The notes under the pieces are model-generated. The model saw nothing but the letters and a program-made list of their open reading frames with translations, did not search any database and was not told the DNA's origin. 64,000 nucleotides of DNA, taken from assembly GCA_020726505.1 (NCBI GenBank), contig JAHLEZ010000003.1, positions 4,216,001 to 4,280,000 on the forward strand, written 5' to 3'. This document shows, one piece after another, positions 1-11,915 of the stretch; within the stretch, counting starts at the first letter, position 1, and the number at the start of each line of letters is the position of its first letter. The position numbers and the translations under genes are program-made. The stretch comes from Leptodontidium sp. MPI-SDFR-AT-0119. Its lineage: Eukaryota; Ascomycota; Leotiomycetes; Helotiales; Leptodontidiaceae.

Positions 1-600
1 GTTGCTCGTTGGGCTGAGCTATGGGGTTGAGACAAGCTGTAATCATTGTTGGGAGTAAGAACAGGATAGGGGGGCAAGGCTTCACTATTCCTGTTGTAGT
101 TGAGGAAGTGGTTCAGTGTCGTGGTGCTGGCTAGCGAAGACTGAGCGGTGCTCGGAGGGGTAAGGTCCACGTCCAAGGTGTTGGCACCCGATAACAAGGC
201 TAAGCTGTCGATGGTATTAAGGTCCCATAAATTGACATCGTCCAAGCTGGGACTACGAGTAATGGCGTGGTAAGAGGCATCGGTCTGGTCAATGTGGGAA
301 GTACTCATCCCCGTGTTTGCAGATATTGGCTGGAATTGTGACGACGTGCTCTGGGCCGAGGCTGCGATGGAACTGGAGGAAGAAGTGGAAGGCGTGTCGT
401 TTTGGGCAGCATTGGAAAGAAGTAATTGCTCCTTTTTCTCTACAGCGGACAAGATGATCAGTTCAGTCGTCAGAGCAATCAGACAAGAGTGGAAGCTGAG
501 GCTTACGACGAAACTTGCGCTGTGCGATTCGATTTTGTAGGCGCCGACGCTCGGTCAAGTCAGTAGGCAAGGTGATCTGGATATTGGCTTCTATCTCCAT
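1..600 (-). CDS. bZIP transcription factor, 3' end cut by the window edge
   Basis: The model is complement(<1..439, 507..600), two exons around a 67-nt GTAAGC...CTGTAG intron. The chosen ATG at 600 gives a short acidic leader followed at once by a basic region containing ERRRLQNRIAQRKFR; the splice then adds QKKEQLL, completing the NxxxAQxxFR(Q/K)K signature of fungal AP-1/Yap-like bZIP proteins. Without the splice the ORF ends nine residues after this motif. The rest of exon 2 is Ser/Thr/Gln-rich and acidic (VNLWDLNTIDSL), as expected for an activation region, and runs off the window at base 1. It should bind DNA as a dimer in the nucleus. It lies next to a decayed PKS, so it may once have regulated that cluster (inference). 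The basic region is clear; target and full length are unknown. Confidence 0.85.
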
Positions 601-2177
601 GCTTGTTCTTGCCAGGACGAAGAAGATGGAATGGCCTGAACCTTGATGGCGGAGGATATTCCGTAGGAGGCGCTGACGCGCCACGTGATCCGTCGCCGGG
701 CCGTCGTATCCCATGTCGACGTGCTCACGGTTCCTTTCACTGTAACCTCACCCTCCAGAGCAAGCATGTTATAGTATAGCGCTCTTTATCTTGTCCGGAC
801 AGATCGAAGGGTACTAGCACGGGTCAACGTGCTTGTGGTTCCTTTGCAACGCAACCTCAGTTCCGGAGCCCTGCATGTGGCTGCCCCTCTATCTTGTCCG
901 GATAGAGCAACGGGCACTAGCACGGGCACTAGTACATGCGCTACTGTAGTACGGGGCACTATTCCGCTATGAGTTGCCAGCTCTTAATCTCACGTCAGAT
1001 GGACTACTGAACGAACGGCATAGATCTTTTGTTAAATCGTGTCCTTTTTCACTGTCGTTGCTCGACTCGAGGGTCGATGTGCGACTCTGGCTTGATTCTT
1101 CACCTGTATCTTGGGGCCTGTAGTACCAATGTTGGTAGCGTAGGAAGCTGGAGGCGCGCGGGTTGGTGAGAGCTTCTCAGAATAGGCGGAGACCGAGAAA
1201 ATGTCTAGGTCCTCCGTTGGCTCAGTATTGCGTCAGTCGCCGATGGCTGGATGCAGGCAAGAGGCGCGGGAGGGAGGCGTATTATGCCTAAACTCTAATA
1301 CTTTCGTGTTTGTTCGCGCTCTTCTTGTGCAATTGCGCCATAAGGCTTAACTTGGGACATGGCTCGAGGCTATTGGGCCAGCAGCGACGCCGGAGATCCT
1401 TTGGCTCTTATCTAGCGGGATTTTGTAAGATGGAGGGACGGTCTGTCCGATGAGCGACTTGTTACTTATGCAGCCACGCCTTATCTCAATGCATGTGCCG
1501 AGACGCCTTCTGTCGATAGGTCGAAGTGCCGAGGTAAGCAAACGTTGTAGCATGTATTGTACGTTCATGCACGAGGGGTCTAGGGGCTAGCATCAATTGC
1601 GAATTCTGTAGGTATCGTGGAGTTTTGTGTGGTACCCGAGTGGATATAGAGATAGCCTAGCCAACTTCACAGGTTGTAATTCTCTCTTCTTGGGCAGCGC
1701 TCCTTCCATTTCGATACTACCGCCGTGGGTGCAGATTGGCGGCCCAAAAATAGCCAGAGCCCTGTAAAGCACCAGCAAGAAGTCTAGATGCTATTTCTTT
1801 TACGTGAAGCTCGAACGTAGAAGTATGAGCTCAAATGTGATTCCCGTCCAGCTCGCCAAGCTCAGGGGGCTCGCTAAGGAGGGTTAATGCCAAAATAAAT
1901 TCAAGAACAGATATTCTACTCTAATTCGAACTGAAAGGAGAAATCGGTACTCTTCCTTGAACTCCTAACAACGTCAATAATCGTAAGCGAACCCAGTTTG
2001 TCAATTTCCCAATCCTGCTTGGACTTTCATAATCCACTTTTTATGGTCGAATGCTTTCATTTCGGCCATATTTATCACACTACCGAAACAAATGTCGTAA
2101 ATCCGTCAAATTTTGCCAGATTGGTTGCTGGCAATTGAGGACACTGAATGTTGAGTCGGCTAAGCAGTAGCGTCAGG
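601..2177. other. intergenic, no supported gene
   Basis: Apart from the tandem duplication at its left end, this 1.6 kb between the bZIP start and the end of the PKS remnant shows only short ORFs without recognisable motifs. Confidence 0.5.
719..930. repeat. imperfect tandem duplication, period about 108 bp
   Basis: Two diverged copies follow each other, about 719-823 and 827-927. Each contains acgtgct, ggttcctttg/c, aacctca, atcttgtccgga and actagcacggg in the same order. A partial third copy (gcacgggcactagtac) follows. It sits in the upstream region of the bZIP gene, so it could duplicate promoter elements. Confidence 0.6.
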
Positions 2178-5100
2178 CTATGGTAACTTCGAAACCAACT
2201 TCTCGCAGAGTTTAATGAGTGAACTCGCGTTCGTGATGTCAAGTGTCGTAAGTTCAACTCCAAGCTCCATTCGGACCCAGTTCCGCAGCTCAACCGCCGC
2301 CAACGAATCAAGTCCGTATGCCATCAGCGACTAGCCAGGTTCCATCTCTGTCTCAAGCCGCAGAATCTTCGTGAATTGTGCTGCCATCAGCTCTATCCCG
2401 AGAGGAAACCGCGAATTGTCTGGTCACCCTGGCTGGCCTCCTTGCCTGCCCCGCTCGACGCGCTTTGGGCAAAGAGGTGTCCAAATCTCGCTTCTCGGAT
2501 CAAATCCGAGTCGTCCGGGAGTGGGAAGCCGATGCCAGTGATCCATTGCGCGCTGCTGATCGCGTTCATAGGTGCCGTTTGCTGAAGGATTGAGTAGGTC
2601 AATATCTTCCTCAATGTCCCTTCCATGATTGGAGTCCACTGTATCTTATCGAAGTGACTATCCATGCCACCTTGTTCGGCCACGTGGCCGACGTCTTCAA
2701 TCAGACCAAGGTCAACCGCATTAGCTCGACGACCCATTGACTGGCGGTACTTGGCAAAAGCACCGAGGAAGGTGTTGGCTGCAGAATAGTTCGGCTGTCC
2801 CTTTTTGCCAACAATGCCAGAGATATTCGAGAGCAAGGTGAAAAAGTCAAGCGGCTGCGTCTGCTCTTAAGACACTTGATGTAGACTCCAAGTCCCCTTG
2901 ATCTTCCCGTAAATTGCGGCGTGGTATTCCTCCAGCGTCATTGTCTCGTATGGTTTGTCCTACATTACTATCTTCAGCGATTGTGAGCACAGTTTGAAGG
3001 ACGTTGGGACTTACTCTGAGAATCATAGCTCCCCGAATGACACCGGCAATTCCTGGCGACGCCTCTTTGAACACGCTTCGCAAGAATTTTACGTCGGTAA
3101 CATCGCCCTTGGCCTCACGAATCTCGCGTCCATACGCCAAGCAGTTCATCACAGTCTTTTTTGACGCTTCATTGCTAAGACCACTTCTGGAGATGACAAT
3201 AATGTGCCTCGCACCGTGTTGTGACATGTGAATAGCCAAATTTCCGCAGAGACCTTTCAGGCCACCAACAATGAGATAAGATGCATCAGACTGAAGGGCA
3301 AGTTTGGACAATGCCGGCCTGATTGGGACCTGCACATCGCTCTTATCTCCATTTGAAATGACAACTTTACCAATGTGGCGTCCACTGCGGATACATGACG
3401 ACGCCGAAGGAACGTCATCAAACCCAAAGGTAGTGATTGGATGGATAGGCTTGATATGACCTGCATGGACTAAGTCAAAAATTTGTGTCAGAAGTCTAAT
3501 AAGAGGTTAGTTCATATATAACTTGAAGCTTGCTTTTGGAAACAAACTTTGCAATCAACTCATCTGAGATATCTTTTGTGTAGGAGAAATCCATTGCTCC
3601 GAACGAGCAGTTCCGATCGAATGGCTCCATGGATAACATGTTTCGGTCGACAATATCTTTCTTTCCGATCTCGACCAACGTACCGCCATCCGCGACAATT
3701 CTCCACGACTCATCAAGCATTTCTCCCACAAGGGAGTTAATAATCACGTCGACACCACGACCATTGGTCTCGCGGAGAATTTCTTTCGCAAACTTGGTAG
3801 TCCGGGAAGAAAACATTCGATTCTCTGGAATGCCGTAGCTGTCGGCAAGAAATTTGCGTTTCTCTTCCGTTGTCAATTGCCTTCTCGCGCAACATTTTCG
3901 CATTTCACTGACCTCTGCATTCATATATTGAGCGAGCTGGATACATGAAATTCCAACTCCACCAAAACGCGGAGTGGATGAGAACAGACTGTTAGCTTGT
4001 CAGTTTGATGTCTTGCAGCAGCAGAGCATATTCGAATGAGTTGCAATATTCAATACCTGCTGGGACTTTCATGTTGCTTAAGTTTGGTGAAGAAGTAAAG
4101 ATACAGGAGTTTTGATGCGAGATAAAAAGATTGGCAGAATAATTGTATCAAGACTTGCAGGAAATGTAAGAACAGGGTGGAGATGGAAAAGGTTATTACC
4201 TGGTCTTGCTTCAGATTGGCTATGTCGAACAAGGAGTAGATAGAAGCCAAGTAGACTGACGGAATAGTAGCTGCTTCCTATAAAGTTATCAGTATGTGGA
4301 ATTACAATCATTTCCAACTTGGTGACGGTAGAAACATACCTCAAATGCCATTGCTTTTGGGATAACGTGAACACGTCCGACCGGGACCTGGAGACGGTTT
4401 GCATAGATACCATTGTTCAGGAATCAGACACGATCTCCAACCTGAAATTTGGTTACTCCTGGGCCCAGTCGCTTCACAACACCGGCAGCTTCATATCCTA
4501 GCGTGTGTTCATTCTCGGGTACAATGCCCATTGTCACGGCCAAATCCTTGAAGTTCACTCCCACAGCCATGACCTCGACCTCCAGTTTGTTTGCCTCGAC
4601 TGAAACTTCGGAGATATCTGTCTCGCACCATGTGAGGCTCTGGAAAGTGCCCAGTCGCTCGGCTCTGAGCGCCACTGCCGTCTCTGTACCGTGCAAATAC
4701 TTGAGAGCAGACTCGGCGCCCTCTATCTCATCACGCTTGAAGTTGTTTATTGGATCATCCGGAATGACCCTATGGACGTAAAGAATGCCATCTCGCTCCG
4801 CGAACTCGGTCTCGACGAATGTCTTAGATCTTTCACTCACTCCAAAGCGATTTGAGGAGGATATCAATCGCCCAACTTGTCGCAGGACTTGTGCTTGATT
4901 GAACATCCAGGGTTGTGAGCTTAGCATTCGCATCTTCCATGCGGATGACACGGAACAGCCCGTGAGCAAGAGCGTTGTCCGGGTTGGTTACTTCGTGTTG
5001 CGCTCCCTTGGTGACCCAGAGAAGATTATTTCCTGAGCTGATGAGCGTTTTGAGTGCTTCCCACTGTTCAGAGCTGACCTCTGTTAGCACAGGGGCAAAA

Positions 5101-6697
5101 AGTTCATGAAGAATCAAAACCACGCTGCCCGGAGCGATGTCCGAAAATGGGTACGTCTGCTCAGTAATCCTCCACCCAGAATTCTGCAAGACAGCCCTAA
5201 AAGAAGGTGTCAATGCTGGCGAGCCTTTGGCAAGGCGAGCAACGCAGAGCTCGCGAGAGGCTTCACTGTTCCTCTGCCTAATTTCAGGGCTGGATAGGTA
5301 TGCTGAGATTCACTCACCGGCTGGAATCTCTAATACTGAGCCGAATCTTTGCATGATGAGTTGTCGCAGCCCTCTGGGGCTCCAAAGGTACCCTTCTTCT
5401 GTAGCATTCTCACCAAACTCCAGGGACTGTGTATTTGGAGCCTCGAGTTTAGATTGAAGGTGAGCTTCAACCTTTTGATATCCCTCGGAGTCAGAAGACT
5501 CGCTAGTTGAGCCTGCAGGAGATCCTGGGGAAAGGACAAGAGGTTCGTCAAAATTTCCAGGTGTTGTTGGCGTTGAGCTATATTTTCGTCGCTACTGGAT
5601 TGAGTACCCGATGTGGCGGTGTCTCCATGCTCCAAGAAGAGTGTGTAACCCTCTTCAGAGATAAATGGCTTGAGCTTTTCGGCCAGCTCGTCTATTGCTA
5701 CCTCCGTATTTTCCCCAAGTTTTATTATAACCAAGTCGTAAGCCAACTGAGACAGGCCGAATGCTTCTTTGGTAGGGTTCATCAATACAAATGAAGAGTT
5801 CCTCTGAGCCTCGTGTTTTGTTTGGGCGCTATGAGGCTCTTAGCATTAGAGGAAGTGAAATCATACTCGAGATAGGCAGCTCTTGATGATGCATCGCCGG
5901 CCTCAAACCACAGAGATGTATCATCAATCGTGTCGAGGTTGATTTCAAGAACCTTCAAAGCAGGCTTCTTGTGTGCGATCAAGTCAATGATAATGTCGAT
6001 CTTCGTTTCCGATAGGTTCGTTGGAAGATAGGTCAGCTGATCTTGGGTGAGAAAGGTAATGTCGTGTTTCCAAACAATCCGGTTCAACGTGTGCGGATCT
6101 AGCTTTAAGCCAGTATCTAGCTTAGCGAAACGAAGTCCAGACATTTGCATGAGGAGTGCACCACTCTCAGAATCATACACAGAGCAGTTTGAAAAATAGC
6201 TCTTAGCTTCTTCGAGACGACCGCGGCGCGAGTATTCTGAATTTGCAACTGACAGTCCGATATTCAGGTTGCTCAAAGCATCCATGTTACTGACCAGAAG
6301 TAAATGATCCCACGAAACAGCCTACTGAAGCGCCATTTAAGTTCTCGAGTGTAATGCCTGCATTTTCAAGACCTTCATAGACCACTTCAAGCATGTGACG
6401 TTGGTTTGGATCCATCGAGATAGCTTCAGCCTGGGAAATCTCAAAAAAGAAAGCACCAAAGTCCGCTGGATCGATATCTTCGAGAAACATTCCACTAAGT
6501 GGCCGCATAGTCCGTGGCTTGTGAGATCCATCCCAGTGGCCGTTTATGTTGAATCGGGACTTTGGAACTTTATTCGAAGCAATGCCTCATCGCTCAAGGA
6601 ACTCCCAAAGCTTATGTGGAGTGGTGCTCCCACCTGGCAGTCGACACGCAAAGCCTACGATGGCAGTTGGCTTCTGGAGTTGGTTGAAATTTTCCAT
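2178..6697 (-). pseudogene. highly reducing type I polyketide synthase remnant
   Basis: Reading the minus strand from ATG 6697: a beta-ketoacyl synthase N-terminus (AIVGFACRLPGG, then [20 protein letters not shown]) runs to about 6290 and then jumps to the late half of a dehydratase (6285-5950). The KS active-site region, acyltransferase and first DH half are absent. Next come a degenerate methyltransferase stretch (LEINLDT at about 5940), enoyl reductase (GYEAAGVVKRLGPGV at about 4450; GGVGISCIQLAQ at about 3950), ketoreductase (YLIVGGLKGLCGN; NYSAANTF) and an acyl carrier protein with intact phosphopantetheine serine (AYGLDSL) ending at TAG 2178. Damage: in-frame TGA at 6587-6589, TAG at 2331-2333 just before the ACP, a frame change inside the ER nucleotide-binding motif near 3960-3990, and further breaks near 5810 and 2400. 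Total length is 4.5 kb against 7-8 kb for intact enzymes. It cannot make a working PKS; the product class cannot be told. Confidence 0.9.
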
Positions 6698-8144
6698 GTC
6701 GCTGATTTGAGGTGTGCCAGAAGTCAAGAATGGCTCCTCAATTGTACCGCAGCAGACCGATAGTGTAAATATACGTGCCTCTCGATCTGGTTCCCAGCGG
6801 CTGGAAGGCTGGGGTGGAGTCAGGAATCTGAGTACAGTTTATGTAGCAATAGACTAGCTAAGTATGTGCGTTACCCTATGAGGACAACCGTTGACGCTTT
6901 CCCGTAGAAGCATAGGGTTCAGCTTTAGATGCCAACTACACTATCTTCAGTCAGCCTCGTTCTCTCCAGTGTATTTTTAGCTCTGGATTAGGCACGACAA
7001 GGATTCTGTGTCGTACGTGTCATACTAATGTCATTGATTGCTATAAGCTTAATCGAGCTTACTCGCTCCGGTATGACCCTGCATTCTGACGACCCGACGT
7101 ACTGTAAGACTAGGGGTAATCGACACCGTTTCTCCTGGTATGTATTATCTTGCATTCGCGCTGAAATATCTAATAGGCTCGAGTCACTAAAGGTGTGCCT
7201 ATCGATAGTGGCCCCAACATTCTCAAGTTCTCAAGCTGGAGCCCGGCCACTAGGATGTTTTGAATTTGCTACGTGGTTCTCCGCAAGGTTGATGTCATGA
7301 TGGATTGTAAGATATCATTGGAGATAATCAGCATGAATTCAGGAAAGAGTTCTTTGCAGCCGAGTATAACACTCTGAGGGCTGATTTGAAGACTTTCCGT
7401 TTTGCAAAGTTCTATGCAATTCGATACCAATCTGTGCCTACCAGACCAATTTAAATTTACGGCTGGCATCAGAGAATATGGTTGGTTGGCCAATAAAGCA
7501 GGGCCACACGGACCCTGTACGAACTCCCATGGCACCGTACTGTAAATTACTTCGTGAATCTGCAGGATAAGCAGATCAGCAGATAAGTAGCTCATGGCGA
7601 CATAGTGGGGTGGTAATATAAACATAAGCACAGAAGCAGGGGTATTTCAGATGTAAAGTAAAATCAACTGGAATAAATGCCATGTGTCTTGTCCATCAAT
7701 ATGCAGACATTTGACCAAAGACCGCCGAGACGTAGAAACCACTTTTTCTAGCATTTACTAATGCGAAAAGGGTCAAAACGCGTCCCTTGACTGCAACTTC
7801 GACTGCTCTGTTAGGAAGGTTACGCACGCTACCTCGCGTCCACCTTCTCGATTTCGCGATGTTGATTTCAAATCATATCCACTAACAATCAATAATTGTC
7901 ATCCAACATCCAACCATCTACAACCAACATCAACACCAACCAACACGAATTCAATTTCACTTTCGCTAACACTAGCACTGCGGCTCCTTACTCTCACCCA
8001 CTCTCGTTCATTTACCTCCTCACCAATTCACTCCTCCTCCTCCATCATCCTGTCCAAACACCTCTCTTGATATCAACGCGACTCTGCCATTCCTATCCTA
8101 GCAGCAAACGCAAATACAAACAAACAAAAACACCAAAAACAACC
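6698..8144. other. intergenic, no supported gene
   Basis: Short ORFs only. A 120-codon minus ORF at 7269-7631 has no recognisable motif or splice context. The 3' part (7870-8140) is pyrimidine- and CA-rich and is probably the leader of the SDR gene. Confidence 0.45.
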
Positions 8145-9045
8145 ATGGCGACAACCATCGTCCTCATCACCGGTGCCAATAGAGGTATTGGTAAAGGTCT
8201 CCGAGCTCTACCTGGCCAAGCCAAACCACACCATCATAGCCGGCAACCGCGACCCCAATCACCCAACCTCCAAGGCTCTCCTCGACCTACCTAAGGCTGA
8301 AGGTACCACCCTTTACGTCATCAAGATCGATGCCACCGTCTCCACTGACCCTGCCGACGCCGTGAAGCACCTCGCGTCCCTCGGTATCGACCATCTTGAC
8401 ATTGTTATCGCCAACGCTGGAATTGCGTACATCTGGCCCAAGGTCTCCGAGGTCAAGGTCGAGGATATGCAAAAGCACACCATCCCTAACACCTACGGTA
8501 TTATCTGGCTGTACCAAGCCAGTCTGCCCTTATTGAAGAAGTCCAAGAGCCCTAAGTGGGTGAGCATCGGTTCCTCTGCTGCATTTCTCACGGTAAGTGT
8601 ACACCTAAATATCTGGACTGTGCTGCTTGCTAACTTTGTGATCTAGTGGGCAACATCCATTCCATAAACATATATATATGCTTGTATTGACGCCACGCAG
8701 AAATATGCTTCCCATGCAGAATGCTGCCTATGCACCAACCAAGGTTGTCCTCCACTGGCTTACCAAGGCAATCCACCAAGAGGAGCCCGAGCTTTGTGCC
8801 TTCCCGGTCGACCCAGGGTAAGTTCGCAGAGGTCAGAGAGGTTATGTCGAGATCTGCTATTGACTGTCTATAGGTGGGTTCAAACTGACCTTGGTCAGGC
8901 CGGCGCCGACGCGTTTGGTTACGAGAAGGCTGCCATCACCGTCGAGGAGAGTGTTAGCGGCTTGATCAAGGTTATCGATGCTTCATCCCGCGAGACTCAT
9001 GGTGGAAAGCTGTGGGTTTATGATGGTCAACAAGTTCCGTGGTAA
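8145..9045 (+). pseudogene. short-chain dehydrogenase (norsolorinic-acid-ketoreductase-like) with a 1-bp frameshift
   Basis: ATG 8145 opens a classical SDR: TGANRGIGKG cofactor loop, NAG (ANAGIA), a serine in SIGSSAAF and the catalytic YAPTK. Three exons follow GT-AG rules: 8145-8592, 8720-8817 and 8874-9045, ending YDGQQVPW and TAA. Between the glycine loop and the next helix the frame moves by one: an extra C at about 8201-8202 (tctCcgag) breaks the reading frame, while removing it would restore the expected leucine-rich helix. No intron can explain a one-base shift. The sequence resembles the NAD(P)-dependent ketoreductases of fungal aromatic polyketide routes. It may be a fresh pseudogene next to the PKS remnant, or a base-calling or assembly error. 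Without the shift the protein would be about 240 residues, normal for the family. Confidence 0.8.
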
Positions 9046-11915
9046 ATCTAACGACTTCCTACGGAATGCCGACCTAAGAACTTTAAGCGAGAAGGCTATT
9101 TGTGCAGTCGAAGCAAGCGTTATGGGCCTGATCGGGGTTTCTACGATTCAACAACAGAGACTGCTTGCCTGGATTACCTCGCCTTGCTGGTCGACGCGAT
9201 TCACCTACTTTAGACACTGCTGTGGCGTAGATTGCAATAGATTCTCTTTCCCAGTTCCCAGCAGCCTCCAGACTTCCACAGAGAAGGGGTTCATCCCCAT
9301 TTCTCGGGTGTCATAATACACGTCATGTGCTGCTACTGTACTGTGATCTCGTTGATTTTAGACTAGGCTGACGTAATTAACTCTCCGACCTGTACCCTTC
9401 GCAACACATCTGTCAGACTTGGGATCAAGCGGGTATGAAACAAGAGAATTATTTTCATTGAAGGGTGGTTGTATTCATAAAGTCTACCTATGTATTTAAT
9501 TAAAAGAGAAAAAAAGAATGTGTCATATCGCCTTAACTGCGGCATGCACATCACCTTTAGGGGCTAAGGCAGGCCTGAAGCGGCCGCCTGTAGCGGCCGC
9601 CTGTAGCGTCATTATTACGGGGCACCTCACGCACGGAATTGCGACTAATTCAGGCCGCACAACAAACAAAGTAGCTTTAAGCTTTGGATATAAGCAATGC
9701 TAGGTTAACTTGTGTAATAATAATCGTTCTTTTGTTATGTATTATAGAAAATCATAAGACTGCACATAGAATAGCCCAAATTTTGGTAGGGGCTAATATT
9801 AGGAATATTCGCTTATTTTTAGTGTTTAGCGAGCCGTCTTCAGGCTTCGCTTACAAGGCCTGTAGGTATGTGCTCTGAATCGCAGTCAGGGAGATAAAAT
9901 AAAGAGCAAAGGTCCCGAGCTTATTGCCGGAAGAGAGAGGCATGGACATGTGACCTTCAGCATGTTAACAGTTACACTTAGGATTGGCTGCATTAATGGT
10001 GGTGGACGGCTGGTAGTGCTTGGAGAGCCTGTCGCTTCAGCGTCCGAAGCCCGTAGCTTGCTTCTAGCCCCGAAGCTTGGCAAACCCGGCCGAAAGCTTC
10101 GAAGGCACAAAAGCAGGTACATTTCTCTTTGCTTTCACATTGATTAATCTTCTTGGACATCGCTCGATGGGGCTAAATAGGCCATATTTGAATCTCGAGA
10201 AGTTGGAGCTGTGCTGTTCTGAAGCAAATATTGTAATAATGGTGCAGGGCAGGTTGCCTGGCCAGGTCGCTTCCCCTGAATTTTAGGCGAGAACCCCGCC
10301 TCTTTCGAAACAAAGATTTGGGGACGCTTTGTTAGTTTGTGTGTTCAAATCAAATCTATTTGTGACGCTCATTGAAACGGAAGCAGGTCGTTCACGGGTG
10401 GACGAACAATTGCTGTCGGCTTGTACTCTGTGTGAAAGTTGAAACGACAGCCTTGCGTTACTGTCTGTGGACACAATATGGGACAAAACGTATGATCTAG
10501 ACCACATTCAAGCCAGAAAGTATCAAGACTAACCCTACCCTAAGCCGATTACAGGTTGCCATGATGGTGTTCTTCAGTCATTTGAAGCGCTGGTGGGCTG
10601 TAACTCAATCCTTCATCAATTATCCGCCTCAGCTCGTCAATTCCCATTCGTAATTGGAGGTCGGCTACCGGATAATTAGATGGACATGAATAGAAACTTC
10701 AATCCGAGTCCAGACAACGGCGATATGCAACTCCAGGGCAGACCCTGCGGTGCCTGCTCCTGTTTTGCAGATGCTGGTGCAAAAAAGGGGTACATAGCGA
10801 ATGACAAGCCAAGTCGGTGCCTGCGTATACGCACAGACGGGGCACGAGATTTACCCCTCGTGAATGAAATAGGGAAGACGATCCACCTATGGGCAAGCTT
10901 TGCTGATACACACTAACCCGCATCCTGAAGGTCTTGGTATGGAGACGAGACCTCATTCGACCTTCCTCCTCCAATTCCACAAATGTCAGCGACTCAGCTT
11001 CCCAGCAGTGAACTCGGGTTGCCAACTTGCAGGAGAAAAGCTGCGGAGAACCCAGTACCAGCAATCTCTTCCGCAGCATCCAGTCAGCCAGCCTCTCCCC
11101 ATCGAAAACCCAGAGATCAGCTCTTGCTGCAAAATGTAGCAAGGTTTGAGATTGACAAGACTTGGGACCTGCCGCCTGTCAGCTACACCAAGAGTTCGAG
11201 ACTCGGACGAGCCCGCCGGTGCCGCACAAACTGGCTGTTGTACCTCTGGGCGCCGAGTAGTTACAGATCAGCGGGCACGCAATTCGGGCGGCGTTGCTGT
11301 GCCTTGGAGAATTACCCACGAGGCTCGATGCTCGGGAGGGCAGCAAACGTCGTGGCAGACCCCTGTGGGCGACAGGCATGGTGTCGGACGGAAGGCATAA
11401 CATGAAGCGAATAATTCCCAATGACGCCGTCTCATCTCATTCATCCTGTGAACCCCAAGATCCATCCATCCAGGACTTCCTTCCTCTTCAGGATGGATGT
11501 CCCTTCCCCCCGTTTGCTGCACAGTTTAGCAGACATGACTGACAGCTTCAGCTAGTGCAGATCCATGTGCCAGCTTACCCCCGGGTCCGACTTAATAAAG
11601 AGGAGCGATCGTCGCGTGAAAGTTTACAAGACGTCTTCCGGCTCGAAGTCTAATCCACAGACGGCAAAAGTTCGTTGCCTGCTTACTTCAAGGCCATTAT
11701 CCTTTTCTTAAACTCTGACTGCGTGCGCTGCCTTCATAACCCCTATATCATTCAGACGAACGCAGGTCATTACTCGAACCAGGACTTAGTCAAGTTCACG
11801 GTCGTCATTCACTCTTTCGCCTCTTCCACTGGATTCAACTTATCCTTGACTATCGACTGTGACTTCACTTTCTTTTTTAACATCAAGGACACGATTCGAC
11901 TCGGTGATCACTGCG
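9046..11915. other. 2.9-kb intergenic region, no supported gene
   Basis: It is AT-rich from about 9640 to 9880 and more GC-rich from 10.7 to 11.5 kb, where long ORFs overlap on both strands (10699-11142 minus, 10983-11405 plus) without domain motifs or splice structure. The last 250 bp are probably GPCR promoter and leader. Confidence 0.4.
9579..9604. repeat. 13-bp unit agcggccgcctgt, two perfect tandem copies
   Basis: Copies at 9579-9591 and 9592-9604, each carrying a NotI-type octamer (gcggccgc), GC-rich inside an otherwise AT-rich stretch. Confidence 0.8.

Noticed and set aside
7269..7631. 120-codon minus ORF upstream of the PKS remnant
   Set aside because: No recognisable domain and no link to PKS sequence.
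10699..11405. Long overlapping ORFs on both strands
   Set aside because: GC-rich sequence with few stops in any frame; no motif, no start context, no splice structure.
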